From assembly GCF_000797465.1 (NCBI RefSeq), contig NZ_JSWG01000015.1, forward strand, positions 310,001 through 374,000: a stretch of DNA of 64,000 nucleotides. Reading direction: 5' to 3'. How positions within the stretch are numbered: the first letter of the stretch is position 1; every line of letters begins with the position of its first letter. Positions 22,648-32,620 of this stretch are shown here, piece by piece. The position numbers were made by a program, and so were the translations under genes. The notes below the pieces were generated by a model. That model saw only the letters and a program-made list of their open reading frames with translations. It did no database searches and had not been told where the DNA came from. Origin of the DNA: Psychroserpens jangbogonensis (GTDB lineage Bacteria; Bacteroidota; Bacteroidia; Flavobacteriales; Flavobacteriaceae).

Positions 22648-25257
22648 TTAAATTTCTTCAGAAACAAAACTCGCTTCGTTTCTAAATACTAGTTTATCAT
22701 CAAAGGCATCTAGTAATATAATACTATCTGTTGTTATTTTTCCTGATAGAATTTCTTTACTTAAAGCATTTAAGACTTCTTTCTGAATGACTCTTTTTAC
22801 AGGTCGTGCTCCATATTCAGGGTTATACCCTTTTACGGCCAAATATTCTATAGCCTCTGGCGTTGCATCAAATGTGATGCCTTGTTTGCCGATCATTTTC
22901 TGTACACCTTTTAATTGTAATCCAACAATAGCTTTAATGTCAGTTCTACTTAAAGGAGTGAACATAATCGTGTCATCAATTCGGTTTAAAAATTCTGGTC
23001 GAACATTTTGTTTTAATAAGGCTAAAACATCAACTTTTGCAGCTTCCATTGCTGAATCAATATCTTTTGTTGCTTCAAAACGTTCTTGTATAATATGGCT
23101 TCCCATATTTGAGGTCATGATTATTATGGTATTTTTAAAATCGGCTACACGACCTTTATTGTCTGTTAATCTACCTTCATCCAACACTTGTAATAATATA
23201 TTAAAAGTATCAGGATGTGCTTTTTCAATTTCATCGAGAAGAACTACCGAATATGGTTTGTTTCTAACCGCTTCAGTTAATTGTCCGCCTTCATCATAAC
23301 CAATATATCCTGGAGGAGCACCAACTAATCGACTGACACTGTGACTTTCTTGAAACTCACTCATATCAATTCTGGTCATGGCATTTTCGTCGTCAAACAA
23401 GTATTCAGCTAAAGCTTTTGCTAATTCTGTTTTACCAACACCAGTGGTTCCTAAAAACAAAAAGGTGCCAACTGGTTTCTGTGGGTTTTGTAATCCTGCT
23501 CTTGAGCGTCTTACAGCATCACTAACAGCAACTATCGCTTCTTCTTGTCCAACAACACGTTTGTGTAACTCATCTTCTAATTTTAGAAGTTTATCACGTT
23601 CACTCTGTAGCATTTTTGTTACAGGAATTCCTGTCCATTTGGCTACTACTTCAGCAATGTCATCATAAGTAACCTCCTCTTTAATTAGAGAACTTTCACT
23701 TTGATTATCTTGTAATTCTTTTTGAAAGGATTCTAATTGTTCTTGAGCTTCTTTAATCTTTCCGTAGCGAATTTCAGCTACTTTGCCATAATCTCCTTCA
23801 CGTTCAGCGCGTTCAGCTTCAAGTTTATAATCTTCTATATTTGATTTCGTACTTTGAATATTATCTACAACTTCTTTTTCGCTTTTCCATTTGGCATTAA
23901 GCTCGTTGCGTTCTTCTTTTAGATTTGCTAAATCAGCACGTAAGGATTTTAGTTTTATTTCATCTTTTTCGCGCTTGATGGCCTCAATCTCAATTTCCAG
24001 CTGCATTACTTTTCTGTCCAAAACATCTAACTCTTCTGGTTTTGAATTGATTTCCATACGTAACTTTGCAGCGGCTTCATCCATTAAATCAATAGCTTTA
24101 TCTGGAAGAAAGCGATTTGTTATATATCGTTCTGAAAGTTCTACTGCACCAATAATCGCTTCATCTTTAATACGGACTTTGTGATGAGTCTCGTACTTTT
24201 CTTTAATTCCTCTTAAGATCGAAATTGCACTTTCGGTATCTGGTTCATTAACCATTACCTTTTGGAAACGTCGTTCGAGAGCTTTGTCTTTTTCAAAATA
24301 TTTTTGATATTCATCGAGTGTCGTTGCACCAATAGCTCGTAACTCACCTCTAGCTAATGCAGGCTTTAAAATATTGGCAGCATCCATAGCACCTTGACCA
24401 CCTCCAGCACCAACTAGTGTGTGAATTTCGTCAATAAATAGAACGACGTCACCTTCACTTGAAGTGACCTCTTTGATAACGGCTTTTAGTCGTTCTTCAA
24501 ATTCACCTTTAAATTTAGCACCAGCAATAAGTGCTCCCATATCTAACGCATAGATTTGTTTGTCAATGAGGTTTTCTGGAATATCACCATCAATAATTCG
24601 GTGTGCTAATCCTTCGGCAATTGCTGTTTTACCTGTTCCAGGTTCTCCAACTAATATCGGGTTGTTTTTTGTTCTACGTGATAAAATTTGTAGAATTCGT
24701 CTGATTTCTTCATCACGACCAATCACAGGATCTAGTTTTCCATCTTTTGCTAATTGGTTTAAATTTTTCGCGTACTTGTTAAGTGAGTTATATGTGTCTT
24801 CCTGACTTTGAGACGTTACTCTATCACCTTTACGGAGTTCGTTAATACTGGCACTTAGAGCTTTCTCTGTCACACCTTGGTCTTTTAACATTTGAGCTAT
24901 TTTGCTCTTTGATTTGAAAACAGCAAGGATTAAATGTTCTACTGATACGTAATCATCATTCATTTTTTTAGCAATGATTGAAGCTTCATTAAGTGCTTTG
25001 CCAGCATCTTTCGAAAGCATAACATCTGCACCAGAAACTTTAGCAAAACTTTCTAATTGTTTATCTAATGCCAACTTTAAAATATCAATATTGACATTCA
25101 ATTTTTTTAGAATAAATGGCAATACGTTTTCATCAACTTCGAAAATAGCTTTAATAATATGTTCATTTTCTATTTGTTGATGCCCCAAGCTTTGAGCAAG
25201 TTGTTGGGCTTGCTGGATTGCCTCCTGAGATTTTATGGTATAATTATTAAAATTCAT
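22648..25257 (-). CDS. clpB: ATP-dependent disaggregase ClpB
   Basis: Hexameric cytosolic chaperone that pulls proteins out of aggregates together with DnaK. 869 aa, normal for ClpB. Clp N domain at 1-145, first AAA+ with GEPGTGKTA at about 204-212 and VLFIDEIH, the long coiled-coil M domain at about 400-525, which separates ClpB from ClpA/ClpC, and second AAA+ with GTTGVGKTE at about 606 and VVLLDEIEKAHPD. There is no tripeptide motif for ClpP binding, as expected. It is a single-gene unit with its own terminator at 22551-22600. Confidence 0.97.
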   Translation of the reverse strand: MNFNNYTIKSQEAIQQAQQLAQSLGHQQIENEHIIKAIFEVDENVLPFILKKLNVNIDILKLALDKQLESFAKVSGADVMLSKDAGKALNEASIIAKKMNDDYVSVEHLILAVFKSKSKIAQMLKDQGVTEKALSASINELRKGDRVTSQSQEDTYNSLNKYAKNLNQLAKDGKLDPVIGRDEEIRRILQILSRRTKNNPILVGEPGTGKTAIAEGLAHRIIDGDIPENLIDKQIYALDMGALIAGAKFKGEFEERLKAVIKEVTSSEGDVVLFIDEIHTLVGAGGGQGAMDAANILKPALARGELRAIGATTLDEYQKYFEKDKALERRFQKVMVNEPDTESAISILRGIKEKYETHHKVRIKDEAIIGAVELSERYITNRFLPDKAIDLMDEAAAKLRMEINSKPEELDVLDRKVMQLEIEIEAIKREKDEIKLKSLRADLANLKEERNELNAKWKSEKEVVDNIQSTKSNIEDYKLEAERAEREGDYGKVAEIRYGKIKEAQEQLESFQKELQDNQSESSLIKEEVTYDDIAEVVAKWTGIPVTKMLQSERDKLLKLEDELHKRVVGQEEAIVAVSDAVRRSRAGLQNPQKPVGTFLFLGTTGVGKTELAKALAEYLFDDENAMTRIDMSEFQESHSVSRLVGAPPGYIGYDEGGQLTEAVRNKPYSVVLLDEIEKAHPDTFNILLQVLDEGRLTDNKGRVADFKNTIIIMTSNMGSHIIQERFEATKDIDSAMEAAKVDVLALLKQNVRPEFLNRIDDTIMFTPLSRTDIKAIVGLQLKGVQKMIGKQGITFDATPEAIEYLAVKGYNPEYGARPVKRVIQKEVLNALSKEILSGKITTDSIILLDAFDDKLVFRNEASFVSEEI

Positions 25258-25464
25258 AGGTATATAATAGTATTTTTATTAGTATTTTACGATAGCATAA
25301 TGTCAATAACCTTACCAATCGTGATCAGTTATAATTAAACGACAAAATGGCTGATATCGTGTGTGGTAGCGTGACTTTTCGTCAGTTTGTAAGATTGAAA
25401 TAAAGATACGACTTATACAGTTGAAAGAAGTTCTGCATATTGTGTAGGATGAAAAAAGAAAACT

Positions 25465-25848
25465 ATGGGATTTTTAAAAAACATATTTGGTTCGTCTGAA
25501 CCAAAAGAAGAAAAAATACTGCCTTGGCTGCCTTTAACTGATGTGTCGCAATTAGTTGCCATAGAAAAACACTCAAAAACTAAGACGCAAGTTATTTTTA
25601 AACATTCGACGCGTTGTGGTATAAGTAGTATGGTCATGAATCAATTTGTAAGTATGTATGATTTAGATTCTAATTTAGATTTATACTATTTGGATTTATT
25701 AAGTCACAGAGATGTGTCTAATGAAGTAGGTTATAAGTTTCAAGTGATGCATCAATCACCTCAATTACTCATAGTCAAAAATGGTACTACCGTTGCACAT
25801 GCGTCACATGGAGGTATTAATGAGATAGATTTAAGTAGATTTATCTAA
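25465..25848 (+). CDS. ytxJ: YtxJ-type monothiol thioredoxin-fold protein
   Basis: 127 aa with the DUF2847/YtxJ signature KHSTRCGISSMV: a single cysteine in a thioredoxin fold, followed by HQSPQLLIVKNG where the cis-proline lies. YtxJ proteins co-occur with bacillithiol biosynthesis and are thought to remove bacillithiol from proteins, as monothiol bacilliredoxins. No bacillithiol biosynthesis gene lies in this window, so the thiol chemistry is inferred. It is divergent from clpB across a 207-bp gap. Confidence 0.85.
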   Translation: MGFLKNIFGSSEPKEEKILPWLPLTDVSQLVAIEKHSKTKTQVIFKHSTRCGISSMVMNQFVSMYDLDSNLDLYYLDLLSHRDVSNEVGYKFQVMHQSPQLLIVKNGTTVAHASHGGINEIDLSRFI

Positions 25849-25923
25849 ATATACGACATTCTACGTATTTACATGACAGTCTCTTAGTTGTAGTTTTATA
25901 CTATAATTTAAAATAGAGAAATC

Positions 25924-28794
25924 ATGCGAAAAATTACACTTTTATTCCTATTTATTTGTCACTTGACTGCAGAAGCACAAGTACAACTTGTTAAAGATAT
26001 ATACAACTCTACTGGTAATAGTGTTAATTCGAATGCTAATAATGTATATAATGATGATGGTTTTGTTGCCGCAAATAATGGTATTTTAGGTTCAGAGCTA
26101 TATGTGATTAACAATTCTAATTCTGCAATTACATTTATTAAAGACATTCGTATTGGTTGTGAATCAAGTACTCCAAGTAATTTTGTTAAACTATCTAATG
26201 GGTTATCAGTTTTTGTTGCTGATGATGGTATTATTGGTAAAGAACTTTGGGTTACTGATGGAACAGAACTAGGTACACAAGTTTTAAAGGATATTAGATT
26301 AGCTTCCTCTTCAAGTAATCCTAATGATTTTCTTTTATATAATGATGTATTATACTTTTCTGCAAATGATGGTATTAATGGTCAAGAATTGTGGCAAACA
26401 GATGGGACAATTGGAGGTACAATAATGCTTAAGGATGTATATAATGGCTCTTCCAATGGGTTTGTTAGGTATCTAACGCTTTATAATAATGAAATCTATT
26501 TTTCTGCTAATTCTTCATCTGGAACAGAACTTTGGAAAAGTGATGGAACAGAAGTTGGAACTGTTTTAGTGAAAGACATAAGAGCTGGAAGTTCTGGTAG
26601 TAACCCTTCAAATCTTACAGAAAGCAATGGGTTGCTTTTTTTTAGTGCGAATGATGGTTCTAATGGAACTGAACTATGGAAAAGTGATGGTACGACTTCA
26701 GGAACAGTAATGGTGAGAAATATTACTTCTGGAAGCGGAAGCTCTAGCATAAATTGGTTTACAAATGGAAATAACACTTTGTTTTTTAATAAATCTGGTG
26801 ACTTGTGGAAAAGTGATGGTACATCTTCAGGAACTGTATTAGTAAAAGATGTTAATGGCTCAACAAATTTCTCTTTGTTTTCAAATTTAAAAGCTTTTGG
26901 AAGTAATATTTGTTTTTCTGCTAATGATGGTATAAATGGTAATGAACTATGGATAAGCGATGGAACTACAGCAGGAACTATTATTCTAAAGGATATTAAT
27001 CCTAATGAAGAAAGTTCAAGCCCCAGAGGACTCTATGTTTTTAACAACGTATTATTTTTTACCGCTGAAGATATAATTAATGGTAGTGAACTTTGGGTAA
27101 CCGATGGAACTGAAATTGGTACAACATTATTTAAAGATATTTTTGTTGGTAAAAGTAATAGTAGTCCTTCAAAACTTTTTGAACTTAATGGCGAATTAGT
27201 TTTTTCAGCAGATAATGGCATTTCAGGAACTGAGTTATGGAAAACTGACGGAACAGAAATGGGAACATTACTTATTTCAGATATAAATACAATTACAAAA
27301 GATAGCACACCAATCATTCACAATACTATTAATGGACATATTTATTTTTCTGCAGTTGATGGTAATTTTAATGACGAGTTATGGAAAACAGATGGCACAG
27401 AATCTGGAACAATACGATTATTTGGAACCGATAATTCTTATGGAGATCGCTATATAACTTCTGTAGAAGAAATAAATGGAAGAATAGTCTTTAATGCCAG
27501 ACAGTTTCAAAATAATGATGAACTTTGGGTGAGTGATGGTATTGTAGATGACGCAGTGTTGTTAAAAGATATAAATCCTGGAGATTTAGCTGGAGCCTAT
27601 GCGCCTTTAGTTAAGTTTAATAACGAACTGTATTTTACAGGAAATGATGGAATCAATGGGTTTGAGTTATGGAAAACAGATGGAACCGAGTCAGGTACAG
27701 AGATGTTTATTGATATTAGTGTTGGTAGCGGATCTTCAACAGCTAAACCAATTTTAGTTTTTAATAACGAACTTTATTTTAGTGCTTTAAGTACACTTTA
27801 TAAAACAGATGGGACTGCTGGAGGAACTGTAGTTGTAAGTCCATCAAATAACTTAGTTTATCCTAGTGAATTAACAATTGTTAATGGGAACCTTTATTTT
27901 GTTGCAAATGACGGAATTAATGGAGGTGAAGTATGGAAAACCGATGGAACAGATGCTGGTACTATGATGGTAAAAGATGTAAGGTCAGGAAGCATTTCTT
28001 CTTATCCAATATATTTAAAAGAGATGAATGGTGAACTTTATTTTAGAGCAGATGATGGTACAGGAATAGAGTTATGGAAAACTGATGGTACAGAAGTAGG
28101 AACAATAATGGTTAAAAACATAAATACTTCTGGAGGTTATAATGGTTTGAGTAGTTTACATGTCTATAATAATGAATTGTATTTTAATGCCAATGACGCT
28201 TCTAATAATTACGAGTTATGGAAGACAGATGGTACTGATAGTGGTACTGTAAAAGTAAAAGAGATTAACACTAACGGTAGTTCTAACGTGTCTAAAATGC
28301 AAGTGTTTGATAATAAATTATTCTTCAGTGCTACAGATTCAGATGATGATACTGAATTATGGATTACTGATGGTACAGAAAATGGCACACAACGTTTATA
28401 TGATATCTATCCTGGAATAGAGAAAAGTAGTTTCCCTTCAAGTTTAACAGTATTTAATAATGAATTATATTTTGGAGCTACTGATGGTGTATATGGTACA
28501 GAATTAAGAAAGCTTAATTCAGCTACTTTAGGAACTAACGAATTTAATAAGGCAGATTTTACTCTGAAATTGTATCCAAATCCAGCAAACTCCTACTTTT
28601 CATTGAAGAATAACAATTCAGAAAAGGTTGAAGGTGTAACTCTATATAATATAGAAGGGAAGCAATTATTAAGTTTTTCTAATGGAAACATTTTGAATAA
28701 TCGTTATAACATTGGAAATTTATCAAACGGAATTTACTTAGTAGCGATAAGAACTAATCAAGGAGTAATTTCAAAACGACTAATTAAAAATTAG
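25924..28794 (+). CDS. T9SS surface protein with ELWxxDGT repeats
   Basis: 956 aa. Signal peptide 1-19 (ending AEAQ), then about 16 repeats of the form ELW-x-x-DGT-x-x-GT every 45-55 residues, with phrases such as LYFSANDGINGxELW between them, then a T9SS type A tail (about 880-956: LYPNPANSYF, SNGIYLVAI). The repeat (ELWxxDGT, hyalin-like) forms a beta-propeller or beta-solenoid scaffold in secreted proteins of Bacteroidota and its ligand is unknown. A few repeats are worn, such as one reading DLW and one reading ELWVSDGIVDD. It probably ends at the terminator at 28841-28876. Confidence 0.9.
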   Translation: MRKITLLFLFICHLTAEAQVQLVKDIYNSTGNSVNSNANNVYNDDGFVAANNGILGSELYVINNSNSAITFIKDIRIGCESSTPSNFVKLSNGLSVFVADDGIIGKELWVTDGTELGTQVLKDIRLASSSSNPNDFLLYNDVLYFSANDGINGQELWQTDGTIGGTIMLKDVYNGSSNGFVRYLTLYNNEIYFSANSSSGTELWKSDGTEVGTVLVKDIRAGSSGSNPSNLTESNGLLFFSANDGSNGTELWKSDGTTSGTVMVRNITSGSGSSSINWFTNGNNTLFFNKSGDLWKSDGTSSGTVLVKDVNGSTNFSLFSNLKAFGSNICFSANDGINGNELWISDGTTAGTIILKDINPNEESSSPRGLYVFNNVLFFTAEDIINGSELWVTDGTEIGTTLFKDIFVGKSNSSPSKLFELNGELVFSADNGISGTELWKTDGTEMGTLLISDINTITKDSTPIIHNTINGHIYFSAVDGNFNDELWKTDGTESGTIRLFGTDNSYGDRYITSVEEINGRIVFNARQFQNNDELWVSDGIVDDAVLLKDINPGDLAGAYAPLVKFNNELYFTGNDGINGFELWKTDGTESGTEMFIDISVGSGSSTAKPILVFNNELYFSALSTLYKTDGTAGGTVVVSPSNNLVYPSELTIVNGNLYFVANDGINGGEVWKTDGTDAGTMMVKDVRSGSISSYPIYLKEMNGELYFRADDGTGIELWKTDGTEVGTIMVKNINTSGGYNGLSSLHVYNNELYFNANDASNNYELWKTDGTDSGTVKVKEINTNGSSNVSKMQVFDNKLFFSATDSDDDTELWITDGTENGTQRLYDIYPGIEKSSFPSSLTVFNNELYFGATDGVYGTELRKLNSATLGTNEFNKADFTLKLYPNPANSYFSLKNNNSEKVEGVTLYNIEGKQLLSFSNGNILNNRYNIGNLSNGIYLVAIRTNQGVISKRLIKN

Positions 28795-28840
28795 TAATCA
28801 AAGAAATATATTAAATTGACGATAGTGTTAGTTATAAAAC

Positions 28841-28876
28841 AAAACTCTCAAATGGTCATCACTTGGGAGTTTTTTT
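28841..28876 (+). terminator. Terminator of the ELWxxDGT gene
   Basis: Stem AACTCTCAA/TTGGGAGTT with an 11-base loop and a run of T residues, about 50 bp after the stop. The rest of the gap to 29060 has no clear feature. Confidence 0.85.
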
Positions 28877-29060
28877 GTTAGGCATATATATGCGATTATT
28901 TTTTTTGAAATTTATACGCCTGAGTTATGATTAAAAAGAAGCAACTTATTTGTCAGATTAGGATTACTTATTATATAGATGTATTTTTATAAAAGTCAAG
29001 ACTATTATTCGTCAACCAATTAGAATTCCAACTCTACCTATATTTTAATTTGCAATTGTT

Positions 29061-32000
29061 ATGATTAAGCTATTAATCACTATGACAATTACTAATTTAT
29101 TTCGTGCACAACTGTTTTGTTTGTGTTTCCTATTCATATCTTGTGTTCAAGCACAGGATGAAAACCATACTTCATGGGAAGCCAGTTACAATGAAGGTTT
29201 GAAAGCATTTGAAGCTAAAGATTATGAAAACGCTAAAAAAGCTTTAATAGATGCCATTACAATATCTGAACAATTCTCTGAAACTTACAAACTAGAAAAG
29301 GCAAATACAGCTTATTATTTAGGCCAAACTTTTGCTGAATTGAACTTAAATGCTCAAGCCATTTCCTTAATTGAAGAAGCCATCCTAGTATCTAAAGACA
29401 GCACGTCTAATGATTATATAGAAAAAGCGAGGTACTTAGGCAATATCTATGATACAGAATCGCAATATAAAAAAGCACTAAAGCATTTTTTAGGCGCATT
29501 AAATGCACTAAAAATAAATGATCAAAATCAATCATTAGATTATGCAAGAGGCTTAAGTCGTGTTGGAAGTATTTACAGAATTGAAGGTGATTTTGATAAA
29601 GCAGAAATGACTTTAAAAGAAAGTCTTGCCATAATTGAAGAAACGGAAGATAAAACTCATTTAGATTACGGAACAACATTATCAAGTTTAAGTATCGTTT
29701 ATAAAAAGAAAGGTTCATATAAACAAGCAGCAACAATTGCTGAAAAGGCATTAAAAACTATAAAAGATGCTGCAGGGAATAAGAGTTCAGAATATGCTTC
29801 AGCAGTAACAAATCTAACGCAAATTTATAGTGAAACAGGAGAATACGATAAGGCTATTGAAATGCAAAAAGAAGCTTTGACCTTATACGATAGCATCGGA
29901 AGAAAATCTATTAATTACGCAGGAGCTTTTTTTACATTATCTAACTTATATCATAATGTAGAAGAGTATCAGAAGGAAATACCAATTCTAAATGAAATTC
30001 AAGGCATACTTAGTGAAACGCATTCAGCTCAAGCGGCAGTTAATAATAATTTAGGGCAAGCTTATGATAGAATGGGTGATTACGAAAAAGCATTGTATTA
30101 CACGCAAATAGCAATTAGTAAGACAAAGCCAGAACATTCCAGTTACGGAACAAGGCTTCAAAATCTAGCCTTTATTTATGTCAAGTTGGGAGAAATGCAA
30201 AAAGCCCTTGAAACTTATGATTTATCTAAAACCGCAATGGAAGAAAAGTTTGGTACATCTCATCCTCTATATGGTAGATTAGTCAACAATATTGGGAAGT
30301 TGCATTACACTTTAGGAAACTATACAGATGCAAAAGACAATTTTAAAGAAGCTTTAGATAATTTCTTAAATAATTTTGATGAGAACCATCCTAATTATGG
30401 TTATTATTTAAATGATTATGCAAGAACTTTATTAGCCTTAGGGCAAAGTGAAGAAGCTGTTGACCTAATGAAGAACAATCTAAAATTAGCTGAAGATAAT
30501 TCAAGACGAGATACAGAAGCCTATTTTAATAGACAGTATAATCTAGCAAAAGCTTACAATAGTTTAGGTCGCTATGAAGAAGCTCTACCATTGCTTTTAA
30601 ATTCAACTGAAAACTTAAAACTTAAACTAGGGAATGATCATCCAGATTATGGAAGAATGCTAAAAAGTTTAAGTGATGCCTATATTGGCTTAGGTGATTA
30701 TGATAAAGCATTTCCTTTAATGGAAACTACAAATGAGGTAGTCATTAAGCAATTGGATAAGATCTTTAAATTCCGAAGTGAAACAGAGAAAAAAGCATTT
30801 CTAAAAGTAGTTACTCAAAACTTTGATGACATGCAATCTATTCCACTTTCTTCATCTGATGAAATGGATTCTTGGAATGCTTTAAACTTAAATAATCAAT
30901 TAATGCTTAAGGGTTTACTTTTGAATAATTCTAAAGATGTTTTAAGTCAGTTGCAAACATTAAACGATACTGAAATTCAGTTAAAAGTTGACAATTATAA
31001 TATTTTAAAACGTCAATTGGCAAAAGTTCTAAGTCAGCCATTATTAGATCGTGAAATAGATACAGATAGCCTAAAAACAGTTATTAATACTGAAGAAGCA
31101 CAATTGGTAAAATTATACAGTTCAAATTTTAGTAATGAGTTAACCTTATCAAAGGACTGGAAATTATCACAAGCAGAATTAAAGAAAGATGAGATTGCTA
31201 TTGAGTTTTCAAATTTTAGATACTCAAATAAAAATAAGTCAACAGATAGTATTGTTTATGTAGCATATGTTTATAAACAAAAATGGAAATATCCAAAAAT
31301 GATTTCTTTGTTTGAGCAAAGTCAATTGGAAGCTATTCTAAAAAGCACAAACCCAAACAAACTATATAAGTCTCAAGATTTATATGATTTAATTTGGAGT
31401 CCAATTCAAAAGCTTACAGATAATAACTCTACAGTCTATTTCTCACCAAGCGGATTGTTAAATCAAATTCAATTTGCTGCAATTTCTAAGACCAATGATT
31501 TTTCAATTGGTCAACTCTATAATTTAGTACAATTAAGTAGTACAGCAATTTTAGCAAGTAAACCTACAGAACCAATCTCTGATAGCACTTTATTTATTGG
31601 AGGCATTGATTATGAATATTCTGAAACAGCATCAAATACAAGTTTAAACGAAGACTATGCCTATTTAGATACAGAAACTCTAAGAAACACTAAAGCAACA
31701 CGAAGTAGAGGTGAGACTTGGACGTATTTGGAAGGAACACTTGTGGAGATTAATAATTTGCAATCAATATTTAAGACTTATAATAAGGACTACTTTGTGC
31801 TTTCAGAATCGGAAGCAACAGAGACTAATTTAAAAAAATTAAGCGGAAATTCTCCAAACGTAATTCATATTGCGACACACGGCTTTTTTTATGAAAATTT
31901 AGAATCAGATTATTCCAACCAATTTAATTTAAGTACTGAAGATCAATACCGACTGGCTGAAGACCCTTTATTGCGTTCAGGACTCATATTGGCTGGTGCT

Positions 32001-32378
32001 AATTACGCCTGGAAAAACGGAAGCAATCCAAATGAAGTGGATGATGGTATTCTTTCGGCATTAGAAATTTCTAATATGGATTTATCTAATACAGATATTG
32101 TTGTATTAAGTGCTTGTGAAACGGGCTTAGGTGACATAGATGGGAGTGAAGGTGTGTATGGTTTGCAACGTGCTTTTAAAATGGCAGGAGTCGATATTAT
32201 TGTAATGAGTTTATGGCAAGTACCAGATGCTGAAACAGCTGAGTTTATGAACCTTTTCTATGAAAATTGGATGAGAGATAGTCAGGTTAGAAAAGCGTTT
32301 ACGATTGCACAACGAACTATGCAAGAAAAGTATCAAGATGAACCACTCAAATGGGCCGCATTTGTATTATTTGAATAA
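29061..32378 (+). CDS. Secreted TPR-CHAT caspase-like protease
   Basis: 1105 aa. An N-terminal signal (hydrophobic segment about 15-32, ending VQAQ; a cysteine in ISC could be a lipobox) sends it out of the cytoplasm. About twelve tetratricopeptide repeats span 35-590 with the usual GDYDKA and LGxYxxA phrases and HPxYG spacers. The CHAT domain fills the C terminus: the catalytic dyad is His940 in ATHGFF and Cys1019 in LSACETGLGD, both intact, followed by LWQVPD. CHAT is a caspase-fold peptidase. Its neighbours are giant secreted proteins, so one of them may be the substrate. There is no T9SS tail. Confidence 0.9.
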   Translation: MIKLLITMTITNLFRAQLFCLCFLFISCVQAQDENHTSWEASYNEGLKAFEAKDYENAKKALIDAITISEQFSETYKLEKANTAYYLGQTFAELNLNAQAISLIEEAILVSKDSTSNDYIEKARYLGNIYDTESQYKKALKHFLGALNALKINDQNQSLDYARGLSRVGSIYRIEGDFDKAEMTLKESLAIIEETEDKTHLDYGTTLSSLSIVYKKKGSYKQAATIAEKALKTIKDAAGNKSSEYASAVTNLTQIYSETGEYDKAIEMQKEALTLYDSIGRKSINYAGAFFTLSNLYHNVEEYQKEIPILNEIQGILSETHSAQAAVNNNLGQAYDRMGDYEKALYYTQIAISKTKPEHSSYGTRLQNLAFIYVKLGEMQKALETYDLSKTAMEEKFGTSHPLYGRLVNNIGKLHYTLGNYTDAKDNFKEALDNFLNNFDENHPNYGYYLNDYARTLLALGQSEEAVDLMKNNLKLAEDNSRRDTEAYFNRQYNLAKAYNSLGRYEEALPLLLNSTENLKLKLGNDHPDYGRMLKSLSDAYIGLGDYDKAFPLMETTNEVVIKQLDKIFKFRSETEKKAFLKVVTQNFDDMQSIPLSSSDEMDSWNALNLNNQLMLKGLLLNNSKDVLSQLQTLNDTEIQLKVDNYNILKRQLAKVLSQPLLDREIDTDSLKTVINTEEAQLVKLYSSNFSNELTLSKDWKLSQAELKKDEIAIEFSNFRYSNKNKSTDSIVYVAYVYKQKWKYPKMISLFEQSQLEAILKSTNPNKLYKSQDLYDLIWSPIQKLTDNNSTVYFSPSGLLNQIQFAAISKTNDFSIGQLYNLVQLSSTAILASKPTEPISDSTLFIGGIDYEYSETASNTSLNEDYAYLDTETLRNTKATRSRGETWTYLEGTLVEINNLQSIFKTYNKDYFVLSESEATETNLKKLSGNSPNVIHIATHGFFYENLESDYSNQFNLSTEDQYRLAEDPLLRSGLILAGANYAWKNGSNPNEVDDGILSALEISNMDLSNTDIVVLSACETGLGDIDGSEGVYGLQRAFKMAGVDIIVMSLWQVPDAETAEFMNLFYENWMRDSQVRKAFTIAQRTMQEKYQDEPLKWAAFVLFE

Positions 32379-32439
32379 GGTCTAAAATTCTGTTTTTCAG
32401 CAGCTTAGTTGAGTTTATGAACATTAAAAAGTTCATGTT

Positions 32440-32620
32440 ATTTTGTAGGAACAGTTTATTTTAATATATTTAATACCCTTATATTTTGAATTGGAGCTTA
32501 ATAAGCAATCAATTTAAGTAATTTAATAGCACGAGTCCCATTTTACTGAATTCTTAATCATGTATGGTTTAAAACCAATCAACATGATAATACGTGCTAT
32601 AGATTATATGTCCTTGACTA
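32440..32620 (+). repeat. Cassette leader repeat, copy 1
   Basis: Non-coding leader plus the first codons of the giant gene at 32560. It matches 41467-41640: a TGTAG...GTTTATTTTAATAT block, then TAGCACGAGTCCCA, then TTACT and TTCTTAATCATGTATGG at the start codon. The middle giant gene (37558) does not carry it. Confidence 0.7.

Noticed and set aside
26240-28500. Regular DNA repeats that could look like a CRISPR or a satellite array
   Set aside because: The spacing and changes follow the ELWxxDGT protein repeats; the repeats are coding and diverged, with no conserved repeat-spacer structure.
29061-32378. The TPR-CHAT gene as part of a type III-E CRISPR or other cytoplasmic defence system
   Set aside because: It has a signal peptide, there are no cas or effector genes near it, and its neighbours are secreted surface proteins.
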